Position numbers and translations under genes: made by a program. 64,000 nt of DNA, taken from Azospirillaceae bacterium. Lineage in GTDB: Bacteria; Pseudomonadota; Alphaproteobacteria; Azospirillales; Azospirillaceae. This document shows positions 48,433 through 58,045 of the stretch, piece by piece. Location: the NCBI GenBank assembly GCA_028283825.1, contig JAPWJW010000003.1, forward strand, positions 2,108,501 through 2,172,500, read 5' to 3'. Within the stretch, counting starts at the first letter, position 1. The number at the start of each line of letters is the position of its first letter. Under the pieces are notes generated by a model. It was not told the DNA's origin, made no database searches, and saw nothing but the letters and a program-made list of their open reading frames with translations.

Positions 48433-49295
48433 CCCCGCCTGTGACCGCCGCCCCGCTCTATCCCGTGATGTACGAGGGGCTGGTCCGCGCCGCCTTGCTG
48501 GAGGATCTGGGCCGGGCCGGTGACATCACCGCCGATGCCTGCATCCCGGTGGAAACCCAGGCGCGCGCCCTGTTCCAGGCCCGCCACGCCGGTGTCATCG
48601 CCGGCCTGGCGCCGTCCTTGAGCGCCTTCTCCCTGCTGGACCCCAGCCTGTCGGTGCGGGCCCTGGTGCCGGACGGCACGGCGGTGCGCCCCGGCGACGT
48701 GGTGGCGGTGGTGGAAGGGGCGGCCCGCCCCATCCTGTCGGGCGAACGCACCGCCCTGAACCTGCTGGGCCGCCTCTGCGGCATCGCCAGCAAGACGGCC
48801 GAACTGGTGCAGGCGATCGAGGGCACGGGCGCCCACATCGTCTGCACCCGCAAGACCACGCCGGGCCTGCGCGCGCTGGAGAAATACGCGGTGCGGGTGG
48901 GCGGCGGCAGCAACCACCGCTTCGGCCTGGATGACGCCGTGCTGATCAAGGACAACCACCTGGTGGCGGCTGGCGGCATCCGCGCCGCGGTGGAGCGTGC
49001 CCGGGCCCATGTCGGCCACATGGTGAAGATCGAGGTGGAGGTCGACACCCTGGACCAGCTTCAGGACCTTTTGACCCTGCCGGTGGACGCCGTCCTGCTG
49101 GACAACATGGACTCGCCCACCCTGCGCCGCGCCGTGGACATGGTGGCCGGCCGCATGATCACCGAGGCCTCGGGCGGCATCACGCCCCAGACGGTGCGGG
49201 CTGTCGCCGAGTCGGGCGTCACCCTGATCTCACTGGGCTGGCTCACCCACTCCGTCACCAACTTCGACATCGGGCTGGATTTTCAGGGGATCTGA
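48429..49295 (+). CDS. nadC: Nicotinate-nucleotide pyrophosphorylase (quinolinate phosphoribosyltransferase)
   Basis: A 288-residue enzyme that converts quinolinate and PRPP to nicotinate mononucleotide. [15 protein letters not shown] near residue 20, [56 protein letters not shown] with the active-site Arg, Lys and His residues, [15 protein letters not shown] and EASGGIT are all intact. Its ATG overlaps nadB (ATGA). Together the three genes take aspartate to NaMN. The next gene on the same strand is an NAD-toxin antitoxin. Confidence 0.95.
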   Translation: MTPPVTAAPLYPVMYEGLVRAALLEDLGRAGDITADACIPVETQARALFQARHAGVIAGLAPSLSAFSLLDPSLSVRALVPDGTAVRPGDVVAVVEGAARPILSGERTALNLLGRLCGIASKTAELVQAIEGTGAHIVCTRKTTPGLRALEKYAVRVGGGSNHRFGLDDAVLIKDNHLVAAGGIRAAVERARAHVGHMVKIEVEVDTLDQLQDLLTLPVDAVLLDNMDSPTLRRAVDMVAGRMITEASGGITPQTVRAVAESGVTLISLGWLTHSVTNFDIGLDFQGI

Positions 49296-49330
49296 CGGGC
49301 GTCCGTTGACGAGTCGCCGTTGCGGCTCTA

Positions 49331-49371
49331 TCTTTCCATGGAAAGATTTTCCATTGAATCTTTCCATGGAG
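49331..49371 (+). promoter_or_regulatory. Palindromic operator of the Xre/RES operon
   Basis: TCTTTCCATGGAAAGA (49331-49346) is an exact 16-bp palindrome. TTTTCCATTGAA follows, and TCTTTCCATGGA (49359-49370) repeats most of it 28 bp downstream, running into the antitoxin's Shine-Dalgarno. This suggests autoregulation by the antitoxin. Confidence 0.65.
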
Positions 49372-49377
49372 GTGACG

Positions 49378-49764
49378 ATGGAACGGAAGGATGTTGTCCA
49401 ACAGCGCTCTCCGGATCGTGAGGGCGCGATGGTTGCCGAGGCGCTGTGCCGGTCGGCAGGCATCCTTGATGTCTCCGATGCCATCCTGGCCCGCGTCATC
49501 GGCGTGTCGCCCGCCTCCGTCAGCCGCCTCAGGACAGGGGCATTCAAGCTGTCCAAAAAGGACAAGGCGTTCGAACTTGCCCTCCTGTTCATCCGCATGT
49601 TCCGGGGGGTGGACGCCATCACGGGCGGCGATGACGCCAGTTCGCGATCTTGGCTGCGGGCGGAAAATCTGGCCCTTCGCGGCCGGCCCATCGACCTCGC
49701 CCAGACCATTAGCGGATTGACCTCGGTTGTGAGTTATGTGGACGCCCGCCGCGCTCGCGTCTAA
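49378..49764 (+). CDS. Xre/MbcA/ParS-type antitoxin (DUF2384)
   Basis: A 128-residue antitoxin. The N-terminal half has a Xre-like helix-turn-helix (SDAILARVIGVSPASVSRLRTGAFKL) and the C-terminal half has the DUF2384 pattern (AFELALLFIRMFRGVDAI, ASRSWLRAENLAL, and RPIDLAQTISGLTSVVSYVDARRARV). This family binds and blocks RES-domain toxins. GGAGG seven bases before the ATG at 49378 is a strong ribosome-binding site. It overlaps the toxin gene by 29 bp and lies 82 bp after nadC. Confidence 0.9.
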   Translation: MERKDVVQQRSPDREGAMVAEALCRSAGILDVSDAILARVIGVSPASVSRLRTGAFKLSKKDKAFELALLFIRMFRGVDAITGGDDASSRSWLRAENLALRGRPIDLAQTISGLTSVVSYVDARRARV

Positions 49765-50440
49765 CGCTCATCCTTATCGGCACGATCTCTGGCGCCTGGT
49801 GGAAAACCAGGCGCGTGTGTCCACCATGCGTCTGGTGGACACGCTGGAAGACCAATCCCTGCTGGAAGAGCTGCTGGAGGAAACCAAGCCGCCCATGCCG
49901 CCGGAATGCCAGGGGCTGGATTTCCTCCTGGCCACGCCGTTCCGCTACGCGCCCTATCCCTACGGCTCACGTTTCCGTCGCGCCCAGCAGCCGGAGGGTG
50001 TTTATTACGCGGCCGAACGGCCGGAGACCGCGGCGGCCGAAATGGCGCTTTACGCCGCGCTGTTCTTCATCGAGTCGCCGGACACCGTCTTGCCCAGCCG
50101 CCCGATGGAGCGCACGGGGATTGAGGTGTCCTGCGGCGTGGATCGTGCCTTGGACCTTACCGCGCCGCCGCTGGATCGCGACAAGGGGCTGTGGACAGAC
50201 AAGGCGGATTACGCCGCCTGTCAGGATTTGGCCGACGCCGCGCGTGAGGCGGCCACGGACCTGATCCGCTATCAGTCGGTGCGCGACCCGTCAGGGGGCG
50301 CCAATATCGCCTTGCTCACGCCTAAGGGTTTCGTCGGCAAGAAGCCCAAGCGGCTTTCCAGCTGGCATCTTTTCATTCGCCCGCACGCCGTTCAGGTTTG
50401 GTGCGAGTTCCCGGCCATAAAGCTTGAATTTCCCCGGTAG
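49736..50440 (+). CDS. RES-domain toxin (NAD+-degrading family)
   Basis: A 234-residue toxin. The RES domain covers about residues 70-215, and its Arg-Glu-Ser triad can be placed in YGSRFRRA, the ETAAAEMALY helix, and IRYQSVRDPSGGANIAL. VYYAAERPETA is the usual entry to the Glu helix. RES toxins such as MbcT and Res break down NAD+. An N-terminal extension of about 65 residues precedes the domain. The 29-bp overlap with the antitoxin gene couples translation. Its location directly behind the NAD synthesis operon is notable. Confidence 0.9.
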   Translation: MWTPAALASNAHPYRHDLWRLVENQARVSTMRLVDTLEDQSLLEELLEETKPPMPPECQGLDFLLATPFRYAPYPYGSRFRRAQQPEGVYYAAERPETAAAEMALYAALFFIESPDTVLPSRPMERTGIEVSCGVDRALDLTAPPLDRDKGLWTDKADYAACQDLADAAREAATDLIRYQSVRDPSGGANIALLTPKGFVGKKPKRLSSWHLFIRPHAVQVWCEFPAIKLEFPR

Positions 50441-50449
50441 AGGACGGGC

Positions 50450-51334
50450 TCAGCCCTTCAAACTGCCCGGAATCGGGTCCGGCCCCACGCCGTTGAACCG
50501 CGCCTCGCCGCCGAAGAAGCGGGTGGCTAGGCGGGTGATGGGCTCCGGCGTGCCGGTGGTGTGGAAGGCTTCCACGCCGCCCTGCTCCTTTGCCCGGCTG
50601 GGCAGGTCGAATTCCGGGTGGCGGTCCAGATAGGCGCGCAGGCTGCTGACCGTCAGGTTGGGCTGGTCCAGGATCTCCACGCCCGGCGGCAGGGCCTGGG
50701 CGAACAGGTTGGTCACCAGGGGATAGTGGGTGCAGCCCAGCACCACCGCGTCGGGCGGCACGCCGTCCATCTGGTCCATCAATTGGCCGGCATAACCCTG
50801 GATGGCGGCGCGGACGGTCTCCACCGGCGCGTCGGCCTCGATCAGGCGGACCAGGTCGGGGCAGGCCTGCTGCACCACCCGCACCTCCGGCGCACGCTTG
50901 GCGATCTCGATGGGATAGGCCCCGCTGCTGACCGTGTGCTGGGTGGCGAAGATGGCGACGGTGCGCGGCTCGCCGGCGCGCGACCCGGCGGCGACCTCGG
51001 CCATCCACGGCACGCCGGTGATGGCCTCCACCATCGGCACCAGCACGCCCAGGACGCGGCGGTCGGGGTAGGCTGAGGGCAGCCAGGTCTGTTGCAGGCG
51101 GCGCAGCGCCTGGGCGGACGCGGTGTTGCAGGCCAGGATGACCAGGGGGCAGCCCAGGCCGAACAGCCGCTCCACCCCGGCGACGGTATAACGATAGATT
51201 TCCTCCGGCGTGCGGTTGCCGTAGGGGGCGTTGGCGTGATCGCCCAGATAGACGAAGCGCCGCTCCGGCATCTGGTCGGCCAGGGCGCGCAGCACCGTCA
51301 ACCCGCCATGCCCTGAATCGAAAACGCCGATCAT
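50450..51334 (-). CDS. murI: Glutamate racemase
   Basis: A 294-residue cofactor-independent racemase that supplies D-glutamate for peptidoglycan. The substrate-binding opening GVFDSGHGGLTVLRAL is near the N-terminus, YLGDHANAPYG follows, the first catalytic cysteine is in ILACNTASA and the second in VLGCTHYPLV. The C-terminal region (HTTGTPEPITRLATRFFGG) is slightly longer than in short homologues. The ATG at 51334 directly precedes the conserved start; an upstream in-frame ATG at 51370 region adds only low-similarity residues. Confidence 0.94.
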   Translation of the reverse strand: MIGVFDSGHGGLTVLRALADQMPERRFVYLGDHANAPYGNRTPEEIYRYTVAGVERLFGLGCPLVILACNTASAQALRRLQQTWLPSAYPDRRVLGVLVPMVEAITGVPWMAEVAAGSRAGEPRTVAIFATQHTVSSGAYPIEIAKRAPEVRVVQQACPDLVRLIEADAPVETVRAAIQGYAGQLMDQMDGVPPDAVVLGCTHYPLVTNLFAQALPPGVEILDQPNLTVSSLRAYLDRHPEFDLPSRAKEQGGVEAFHTTGTPEPITRLATRFFGGEARFNGVGPDPIPGSLKG

Positions 51335-51569
51335 GCTCGCAACCGTACCGTTCCTGGCCGAACCGCCCATTTGGGCCATCGGGCGCGCCCGGCGGCGCTG
51401 CCCCGCCACCGGTTTAGCATGATCGGTGGGGCCGGCGGCAACCGCTGTTGCGGCGGGATGCCGCCCCACCTTGCCAAGCGCATAACGGCTATGCCTTAGT
51501 GCAGCGCTCCATTATCCTGTCGCCGCTTCGCATCCCGTCGCCGACCTTTTTTTTCGAGGAACCATCCCC

Positions 51570-52082
51570 GTGAGTCTGCGTGTCGCCGTTCGCCGGTCCC
51601 TGTTGATCCTGCCCGTTCTCGCCTCGGCGGCCACCGTCAGTGCCGCTTGGGCCCAGTCCGCCCCGTCGGCAGCGCCGCCCGCGACCCTGATTCCGTCGGA
51701 GGCCCGGCCGGCCGCGCCGGTCACCCCGCCCATCGGCGGCGCCAAGCCCGGCGCCTTTGACGACACCAACTGCAGCTTGCCGACGCGGGCCCCCGCCGTT
51801 CCCGACGGCAGGACGGCGCCCGAGGCGGACATCCGCAAGGCGCATGAGGACCTGCAGGCCTACGTCGCCAGCGGGCAGAGTTTTGTCCGTTGCGTCGATG
51901 ATCAGGTGGCCCTGCACCCGGACAAGCTGACGGTGGCGCGCTACCTGCAGATGAGCCGGTTGCAGGATATCGTCATCAACAACATGCAGGTCATGGCGGC
52001 GCGCTTCAACGAACAGCTGCGCGTGTTCAAGGCCCGCACCCCCGGCGCGGCTGCCCCGGCGGCCAAGCCCGCCGGCAAGTAA
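51570..52082 (+). CDS. Secreted hypothetical protein
   Basis: A 170-residue protein with a signal peptide ([25 protein letters not shown]), an Ala/Pro-rich spacer of about 50 residues, and a conserved-looking core from about residue 60 (FDDTNCSLPTRAP, then ADIRKAHEDLQAYVASGQSFVRCVDD and a long helix YLQMSRLQDIVINNMQVMAARFNEQLRVFK). The two cysteines in the core may form a disulfide. It starts with GTG and has GAGGA at a good distance. A strong terminator follows. The family is unknown to me. Confidence 0.72.
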   Translation: MSLRVAVRRSLLILPVLASAATVSAAWAQSAPSAAPPATLIPSEARPAAPVTPPIGGAKPGAFDDTNCSLPTRAPAVPDGRTAPEADIRKAHEDLQAYVASGQSFVRCVDDQVALHPDKLTVARYLQMSRLQDIVINNMQVMAARFNEQLRVFKARTPGAAAPAAKPAGK

Positions 52083-52100
52083 GCGCGGCACTTCAAAAGA

Positions 52101-52136
52101 AAACCCGGCCCCATGGATCGCGGGGCCGGGTTTTTT
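52101..52136 (+). terminator. Rho-independent terminator, target of a group II intron
   Basis: ACCCGGCCCC and GGGGCCGGGT form an exact 10-bp stem followed by TTTTTT. The group II intron begins only five bases after the T-run. Confidence 0.93.
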
Positions 52137-52140
52137 CATG

Positions 52141-53981
52141 GTGCGCCCAGCATGGGCGCGTTCTTGAGGGTGGAAGTCCCTCCGTAAGCTGATCACGGTG
52201 AACGAAGCGAAACGCAACTGCGAGAGGGCGACTGATCGTGGGGAGGAAGCGTGGAGCGAAACCACGAGCCGATGAACAAGAACCGGATAGAAGGCGGTGC
52301 CGAGCAGGGCGAGCGGGCCATGAACCGCGAAGCTCTCGTGATCAAGGGTCGGCGCCGTAGATCCGGCGGTTGTGTGGTGAAGGAGCGCGCTCTTACCTGG
52401 GGAGATCCCGCCTTATGCCTGAAAGGGTGACGGTGTCGAGCCGGAGCGGGAAGTCAGCAGAGGTCATAGTAGGGGCCGGTTCAACTGGTGCCGAAGGACC
52501 GAACGAGGAGGAGTGTTGATCCACCGTGGCGATGCGGAAGGCAGAGCGTCAGATGTCCGCGCAAGCGGGGCGGTCGGGAGGGGGGCGAGGTGAAGCCTTG
52601 CCCGGGCCCGGCAGCGACGAAGCCTTGCGCCCGCGCCCGGAAATGGAAAACACGGGGTCAGGGCTGCTGCTGGCGGCCCTGACGCGAGAGAACCTGCAAC
52701 GGGCTTGGCGACGGGTGCGGTCCAACAAGGGCGCGGCGGGGGTTGACGGTCTGGACATTGACCAGACGGCGGCCCATCTGCGCACGGTGTGGCCCGCGAT
52801 CCGGAGCCAGGTGTTGTCGGGGACGTACCGGCCTTGGCCGGTACGACGGGTGGCGATCCCGAAGCCGGACGGTGGCGAGCGTGAACTCGGCATCCCGACG
52901 GTGACGGATCGCCTGATCCAGCAGGCGCTGCTGCAGGTGTTGCAGCCGCTCCTTGATCCGAGCTTCAGCGAGTACAGCTACGGCTTCCGTCCGGGGCGAG
53001 GGGCGCACGACGCGGTGCTGAAGGCACAGTCGTACGTCCAGTCGGGCCGGCGGGTTGTGGTTGACGTGGACCTGGAGAAGTTCTTCGACCGGGTGAACCA
53101 CGACATCCTGATCGACCGTCTCTGGAAGCGCATTGGGGATGCCGGCATCGTCCGGCTGATCCGGTCGTACCTGGACAGCGGGATCATGGTGGGGGGCGTG
53201 GTCCAGGCACGGGAGAGGGGGACGCCGCAGGGCGGCCCGCTGTCGCCGCTGCTGGCCAACGTCTTGCTCGACGAGGTGGACCGGGAACTGGAGCGCCGGG
53301 GTCATCGCTTCGTGCGCTACGCTGACGATGCGAACGTTTACGTTCGCAGCCGGAAGGCGGGTGAACGGGTGATGGCGCTGTTGCGGCGGCTCTACGGCCG
53401 ACTGCGTCTCTCGGTCAACGAGACCAAGAGCGCGGTGACCAGCGTGTTCGGCCGCAAGTTCCTGGGCTACGGCTTCTGGGTGGCGCCCGGTGGCGTCATC
53501 AAGCGGCGGGTTGCCGACAAGCCGCTGGCGACCTTCAAGCATCGCATCCGGCAGCTGACCCGCCGTTCCGGCGGGAACAGTGTGCAGGAGGTGGTGATGC
53601 GCCTGCGTTCCTATGTTCTGGGATGGAAGGCCTACTTCCGCCTGGCGCAGACACCCCGGGTCTGGAACGACCTGGACAAGTGGATGCGCCATCGGCTGCG
53701 GGCCATCCAGCTCAAGCATTGGAAACGGGGCACGACCATCTACAGGGAACTGAAAGCACTCGGGGCCAAACCCAAGGTGCTCCATCAGGTGGCGGCCAAT
53801 AGCCGCCGCTGGTGGCGCAACAGCGGGATGGCCCTCAATGCCGTCCTCTCCCTGCAATGGGCGGACGCCCTGGGAATGCCCCGTCTCTCTTGACCTCAAC
53901 TCCTCGAACCGCCCGGTGCGGACCCGCATGCCGGGTGGTGTGGGAGGGGAGCGGTCCTCAAGGATCGCCCCCTATCCCGAT
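52141..53981 (+). mobile_element. Group II intron with reverse transcriptase
   Basis: It starts GTGCGCCC, the usual 5' boundary, and ends CCCTATCCCGAT. After the ORF, domain V is recognisable at about 53912-53945 (ACCGCCCGG...CCGGGTGGT with a GCGGACC cap), and domain VI pairs GGGAGGGG with CCCCTATCCC, leaving a bulged A for branching. CATGAA at 52319-52324 in domain I is the exact complement of the upstream exon end TTCATG, fitting an EBS1-IBS1 pairing. Insertion just behind a terminator hairpin is typical of class C introns. The intron is apparently complete. Confidence 0.88.
52532..53893 (+). CDS. ltrA: Group II intron reverse transcriptase/maturase
   Basis: A 453-residue intron-encoded protein. 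The reverse transcriptase domain spans about residues 50-310 with RT1-7 motifs: NKGAAGVDG, PVRRVAIPKPDGGERELGIPTVTDRLIQQALLQVL, YGFRPGRGAHDAV, VVDVDLEKFFDRVNHD, RGTPQGGPLSPLLANVLLDEVD and the catalytic FVRYADDANVYV. The maturase (X) domain follows (LRSYVLGWKAYFRLAQ). No HNH endonuclease domain is seen. It splices the intron and copies it into DNA. The frame is intact. A GTG at 52526 is an alternative start. Confidence 0.93.
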   Translation: MRKAERQMSAQAGRSGGGRGEALPGPGSDEALRPRPEMENTGSGLLLAALTRENLQRAWRRVRSNKGAAGVDGLDIDQTAAHLRTVWPAIRSQVLSGTYRPWPVRRVAIPKPDGGERELGIPTVTDRLIQQALLQVLQPLLDPSFSEYSYGFRPGRGAHDAVLKAQSYVQSGRRVVVDVDLEKFFDRVNHDILIDRLWKRIGDAGIVRLIRSYLDSGIMVGGVVQARERGTPQGGPLSPLLANVLLDEVDRELERRGHRFVRYADDANVYVRSRKAGERVMALLRRLYGRLRLSVNETKSAVTSVFGRKFLGYGFWVAPGGVIKRRVADKPLATFKHRIRQLTRRSGGNSVQEVVMRLRSYVLGWKAYFRLAQTPRVWNDLDKWMRHRLRAIQLKHWKRGTTIYRELKALGAKPKVLHQVAANSRRWWRNSGMALNAVLSLQWADALGMPRLS

Positions 53982-53999
53982 TGGGTGCGGGGAAGGGCC

Positions 54000-55886
54000 T
54001 CAGCGCCGCCCGCCGGCCCGGCGCACAGGGCGGCGGCCACCGCCCCGGCGGTCATCCTCATCGAACAGCTCGGCCAGCTTTTCCATGACGGTGCCGCCCA
54101 GCTGTTCCACGTCCACGATGGTGACGGCGCGACGGTAATAGCGGGTCACGTCATGGCCGATGCCGATGGCGATCAGTTCCACCGGGCTGCGGGTCTCGAT
54201 GTAGTCGATCACCGTGCGCAGGTGCTTTTCCAGATAGCTGCCGCTGTTGACCGACAGGGTGCTGTCATCCACCGGCGCGCCGTCGCTGATCACCATCAGG
54301 ATGCGGCGCTGTTCGGGCCGCGCGGCCAGGCGGTTGTGGGCCCACAGCAGGGCCTCGCCATCGATGTTTTCCTTCAGGATGCCTTCGCGCAGCATCAGGC
54401 CCAGGTTGCGCCGGGCCCGGCGCCACGGGGCGTCGGCCTCCTTGTAGACGATATGGCGCAGATCGTTCAGGCGGCCGGGCGCCGGCGGCTTGCCGCTGGC
54501 CAGCCAGCGCTCGCGGCTCTGCCCGCCCTTCCACGCCCGGGTGGTGAAGCCCAGGATCTCCACCTTCACGCCGCAGCGCTCCAGCGTGCGCGCCAGGATG
54601 TCGGCGCTCATGGCGGCGATGGTGATGGGCCGGCCGCGCATGGACCCGGAATTGTCGATCAGCAGGCTGACGACGGTGTCCCGGAAATCGGTGTCGTTCT
54701 CCTGCTTGAACGACAGCGGCAGGACGGGGTTGGCCACCACGCGGGCCAGGCGGGCCGCGTCCAGGATGCCTTCCTCCAGGTCGAACACCCAGGACCGGGT
54801 CTGCTTGGCCATCAGGCGGCGTTGCAGGCGGTTGGCCAGCTTTGAGATGACGCCCTGCAAATGCTGCAACTGCTGGTCCAGCATCATGCGCAGGCGGGCC
54901 AACTCATCCGGGTCGCACAGGTCGGCGGCACCCACCACCTCGTCGAACTCGGTAGTGAAGGGGCGATAGCTGCTGTTGTCCAGGCTATTGCGGCCGAATT
55001 CGGGGCGGGACGGCGCGCCGGGCTCACCGGATTGCTCCGCGCCCGCACCCTCCATCTCCTGTTCCTCGCCTTCGCCGCTTTCGGATGAGCCGGCCGATTC
55101 CTCGGTCTGGCCGCCGGCCTGTTCCTGCTCACCGGTGGGTTCAGGTTCAGCCTCGTCCGACTGGCCGCCGCCGGAATCGTCGTTCTCGGCCCCGTCCGGG
55201 CTCTGGGCGTCGCCGGTATCGGCGGTCTCATCCTCTTCGGACTTTTCCGGCTCGCCGCCCACTTCCAGGTCCAGGTCGGCCAGGATGCGGCGCGCCTCGC
55301 GGGCGTAGGCCTGCTGGTCGGCCATGGCGGCCTTCAGGCGGGCGAGATCGGCGCCCGCCTTCTCCTCGATGAACGGCCGCCACAGGTCCAGCGCCGCCCG
55401 GGTGGCGGGCGGGGTGGCCGTGCCGGTCAAGGCCTCGCGGGCCAGCAGGCGCAGGGCGTCGGACAGGGGCACCTGCTCACGCGAGGTCACCCGGTCCAGG
55501 CCCTGGCGGCGGAAGCGCTCTTCCAGCGCCGCCGACAGATTGTCGGCCACGCCGGCCATGGCGTTGGCGCCCAGGGCCTCGCACCGCGCCTGCTCCATCG
55601 CCTCGAACGCCGTGCGGGCGGTGTCGCCGGTGGGCAGCAGGCGGGCGTGCAGGCCGGCATCGTGGTGGCGCAGGCGCAGGGCCGCCGCGTCGGCGGCACC
55701 GCGCACCGGCGCCACGTCGCGCACGTTCAGGTCGCGTGTCGGCAGGGGCACCCGCACCCGCGTGCCGGTGAAGCCCGGCGGCTCGGCGGAAAACGCCACC
55801 GTCAGGTCGGCGCGCTCCGCCACCGCGCGGACGGCAGCACCGGTGGCCCGTTTGAACGCCTCCAGCGGCGATTCCCGGTCAGACAT
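54000..55886 (-). CDS. cobT: Cobaltochelatase subunit CobT
   Basis: A 628-residue AAA-associated subunit of the aerobic cobaltochelatase, which with CobS and CobN inserts cobalt into hydrogenobyrinic acid diamide. The N-terminal domain is followed by a very acidic, low-complexity linker (residues about 215-310, rich in Glu, Asp, Ser and Gly) and a C-terminal von Willebrand A domain with the MIDAS motif [30 protein letters not shown] and [14 protein letters not shown]. The ATG at 55886 lies before [14 protein letters not shown]. CobS is 17 bp upstream. CobN is not in the window. Confidence 0.95.
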   Translation of the reverse strand: MSDRESPLEAFKRATGAAVRAVAERADLTVAFSAEPPGFTGTRVRVPLPTRDLNVRDVAPVRGAADAAALRLRHHDAGLHARLLPTGDTARTAFEAMEQARCEALGANAMAGVADNLSAALEERFRRQGLDRVTSREQVPLSDALRLLAREALTGTATPPATRAALDLWRPFIEEKAGADLARLKAAMADQQAYAREARRILADLDLEVGGEPEKSEEDETADTGDAQSPDGAENDDSGGGQSDEAEPEPTGEQEQAGGQTEESAGSSESGEGEEQEMEGAGAEQSGEPGAPSRPEFGRNSLDNSSYRPFTTEFDEVVGAADLCDPDELARLRMMLDQQLQHLQGVISKLANRLQRRLMAKQTRSWVFDLEEGILDAARLARVVANPVLPLSFKQENDTDFRDTVVSLLIDNSGSMRGRPITIAAMSADILARTLERCGVKVEILGFTTRAWKGGQSRERWLASGKPPAPGRLNDLRHIVYKEADAPWRRARRNLGLMLREGILKENIDGEALLWAHNRLAARPEQRRILMVISDGAPVDDSTLSVNSGSYLEKHLRTVIDYIETRSPVELIAIGIGHDVTRYYRRAVTIVDVEQLGGTVMEKLAELFDEDDRRGGGRRPVRRAGGRR

Positions 55887-55903
55887 CGCTCGGCCCCGCG
55901 GGA

Positions 55904-56896
55904 TCAGACGAGGGTGGCGCGGACGCCGCTCTCGGGCAGTTCGGTGCCGAAGCAGCGCTGGTAGTATTCCGCCACCGCCGCGCGCTCCACCTCGTCGCAC
56001 TTGTTCAGGAAGGTGACGCGGAAGGCGAAACCCACGTCGGCGAAGATGTCGGCGTTCTGCGCCCAGGTGATGACCGTGCGCGGGCTCATGACGGTGGAGA
56101 TGTCGCCGGCGATGAAACCGGCGCGGGTCAGGTCGGCCAGGCGCACCATGGCGTTGACCAGCACCCGGCGCTCCTCGGTGTCGTAGCTCGGCACCTTGGC
56201 CAGGACGATCTTCACCTCGGCGTCATGGGGCAGGTAGTTCAGGGTGGTGACGATGTTCCACCGGTCCATCTGGCCCTGGTTGATCTGCTGGGTGCCGTGG
56301 TACAGGCCCGTGGTGTCGCCCAGGCCCACCGTGTTGGCGGTGGAGAACAGGCGGAAGGCCGGGTGGGGGCGGATCACCTTGTTCTGGTCCAGCAGGGTCA
56401 GCTTGCCCTCGACCTCCAGCACGCGCTGGATGACGAACATCACGTCGGGCCGGCCGGCGTCGTATTCGTCGAACACGATGGCGCAGGGGTGCTGCAGCGC
56501 CCAGGGCAGGATGCCCTCGCGATACTCCGTCACCTGCACGCCGTCACGCAGGACGATGGCGTCCTTGCCGATCAGGTCGATACGGCTGATGTGGCTGTCC
56601 AGGTTGATGCGCAGGCAGGGCCAGTTCAGGCGGGCGGCCACCTGCTCGATATGGGTGGATTTGCCCGTGCCGTGATAACCCTGGACCATGACACGGCGGT
56701 TATGGGCGAAGCCCGCCAGGATCGCCATGGTCGTTTCGCGATCAAAACGATAGGTGTCGTCGATCTCCGGCACATGTTCCGTGGGCGCGCTGAAGCCCGG
56801 CACAGCCATGTCGCTGTCGATCCCGAAGGTCTGACGGACGGAGACTTTGATGTCGGGCAGGGCGGCGGCGTTCATCTGGGGCAAATCCTGGGACAT
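55904..56896 (-). CDS. cobS: Cobaltochelatase subunit CobS
   Basis: A 330-residue MoxR-type AAA+ ATPase that powers the aerobic cobaltochelatase. Walker A is GYHGTGKST near residue 75, Walker B is [14 protein letters not shown], sensor 1 is [12 protein letters not shown], and the arginine-finger region is [14 protein letters not shown]. The N-terminal segment with [16 protein letters not shown] is typical of CobS. The gene is followed closely by cobT in the usual cobST order. Confidence 0.96.
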   Translation of the reverse strand: MSQDLPQMNAAALPDIKVSVRQTFGIDSDMAVPGFSAPTEHVPEIDDTYRFDRETTMAILAGFAHNRRVMVQGYHGTGKSTHIEQVAARLNWPCLRINLDSHISRIDLIGKDAIVLRDGVQVTEYREGILPWALQHPCAIVFDEYDAGRPDVMFVIQRVLEVEGKLTLLDQNKVIRPHPAFRLFSTANTVGLGDTTGLYHGTQQINQGQMDRWNIVTTLNYLPHDAEVKIVLAKVPSYDTEERRVLVNAMVRLADLTRAGFIAGDISTVMSPRTVITWAQNADIFADVGFAFRVTFLNKCDEVERAAVAEYYQRCFGTELPESGVRATLV

Positions 56897-56961
56897 GGGA
56901 CGGCTTTCCTACGATCAACTGTCGGTCTTGGTTTTTGTTCGGGCGGCGCGGCGTCTGGGGG

Positions 56962-57537
56962 CTAGCCGTGGTCGTTATGGGCGGCCTTCAGAAGGTTGTA
57001 GGCCTGGTTGATGCGTTTCAGCCGCTCTTCCGCGTCCTTGTCGCCGCCGTTGGCGTCGGGATGGTGGCGCTTGGCCAGTTCGCGGTAGCGCAGCTTGATT
57101 TCGGTGAATTCCACCGGCGCCCGCAGGCCCAGCACCTCCAGCGCCTCATCCTCCGGTGTGCGCGGCGGGGGCGGCGGGCGCGAGGCGGCACCGGCTTCCC
57201 AGTCGGCCCCGAAGCTGTGGCCCCGGCTCATGCTGTCCCGCAGGTCGCGCTCGCGCGTGCGCCAATCGCCCATGGGCCAGGTCGGGCGCTGCCACGTGGT
57301 GTCGTAACGCTGCGCGCGCTCGATCTCGTCCGTGCTCATGCCCTGGTAATAGTCCCAGGCCTTGTTGTAGGCCCGCACATGCTCCAGGCAGAACCAATAG
57401 TACTCGTTCAACTGGGCGCGGTTCTTGGGCGCACGGAACTCCCCCACCTCGGCGCAGCCCTCATGGTCGCAGGCCCTGACTTGGACCTGCGGCGGCTCGT
57501 CGAACGTGAAATGGAATCCGGGGCGCTGTTTCTGCAT
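56962..57537 (-). CDS. J-domain (DnaJ-like) protein
   Basis: A 191-residue protein with a C-terminal J domain: EVLGLRAPVEFTEIKLRYRELAKRHHPDANGGDKDAEERLKRINQAYNLL, where the HPD tripeptide that stimulates DnaK is intact. The N-terminal part contains CDHEGCAEVGEFRAP and YYWFCLEHVRAYNKAWDYY, a likely zinc-binding or structural module seen in the alphaproteobacterial DnaJ-like family often found beside cobS. The ATG at 57537 is preferred over an upstream start at 57573. It precedes cobS in the same direction, 65 bp away. Confidence 0.88.
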   Translation of the reverse strand: MQKQRPGFHFTFDEPPQVQVRACDHEGCAEVGEFRAPKNRAQLNEYYWFCLEHVRAYNKAWDYYQGMSTDEIERAQRYDTTWQRPTWPMGDWRTRERDLRDSMSRGHSFGADWEAGAASRPPPPPRTPEDEALEVLGLRAPVEFTEIKLRYRELAKRHHPDANGGDKDAEERLKRINQAYNLLKAAHNDHG

Positions 57538-57721
57538 GGGCGAAAGTATGGGGGCAGGCCCCCGCCGTGACAAGCGCGGCGGGCGGGTTCGTCGCGCCTC
57601 CGCGCGTCAAGGCTGGGCTGCTGCGGCCAGCGTCCGGAATCGCCGCGCCGGCATTGACAGCGCCCGCCCGGCGTCGCACCTGATGGGGATAATCACCCAC
57701 CCAGGCCAGGGGCCCTCATCC

Positions 57722-57994
57722 ATGCGCTACGCCGACCGCATCCACGCCAAACTGACCCAGGCCCTGGCGCCCTTGTCGCTGGTGGTCGATGACCAGTCCG
57801 CCCAGCATGCCGGCCACGGCGGGGCCGCCCCCGGTGGTGAGACCCATTTCGAGGTGACGGTCGTCTCCGCCGCCTTCCAGGGCAAGTCGCGCGTGGCCCG
57901 CCAGCGCCTGGTCTACGACCTGTTGAAGGACGAGTTGGCGGAACGCGTGCACGCCCTGTCGGTCAAGACCTTCACCCCGGATGAGATGGGCTAA
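57722..57994 (+). CDS. bolA: BolA family protein
   Basis: A 90-residue KH-like fold protein. IHAKLTQALAPLSLVVDDQSAQHAGH starts the domain, ETHFEVTVVSAAFQGKSRVARQRLVYDLLKDEL carries the signature FxGxxxVxRxRxVY-type segment, and HALSVKTFTPDE ends it. BolA proteins partner with monothiol glutaredoxins in iron-sulfur handling; the conserved His in HAGH is the ligand position. The ATG at 57722 is the natural start. It is divergent from the J-domain gene, as in many alphaproteobacteria. Confidence 0.92.
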   Translation: MRYADRIHAKLTQALAPLSLVVDDQSAQHAGHGGAAPGGETHFEVTVVSAAFQGKSRVARQRLVYDLLKDELAERVHALSVKTFTPDEMG

Positions 57995-58045
57995 TTCTCG
58001 TACGTCGCCAGCGCTTTAACATGATGGATGCTCATGTCGAGAAAG

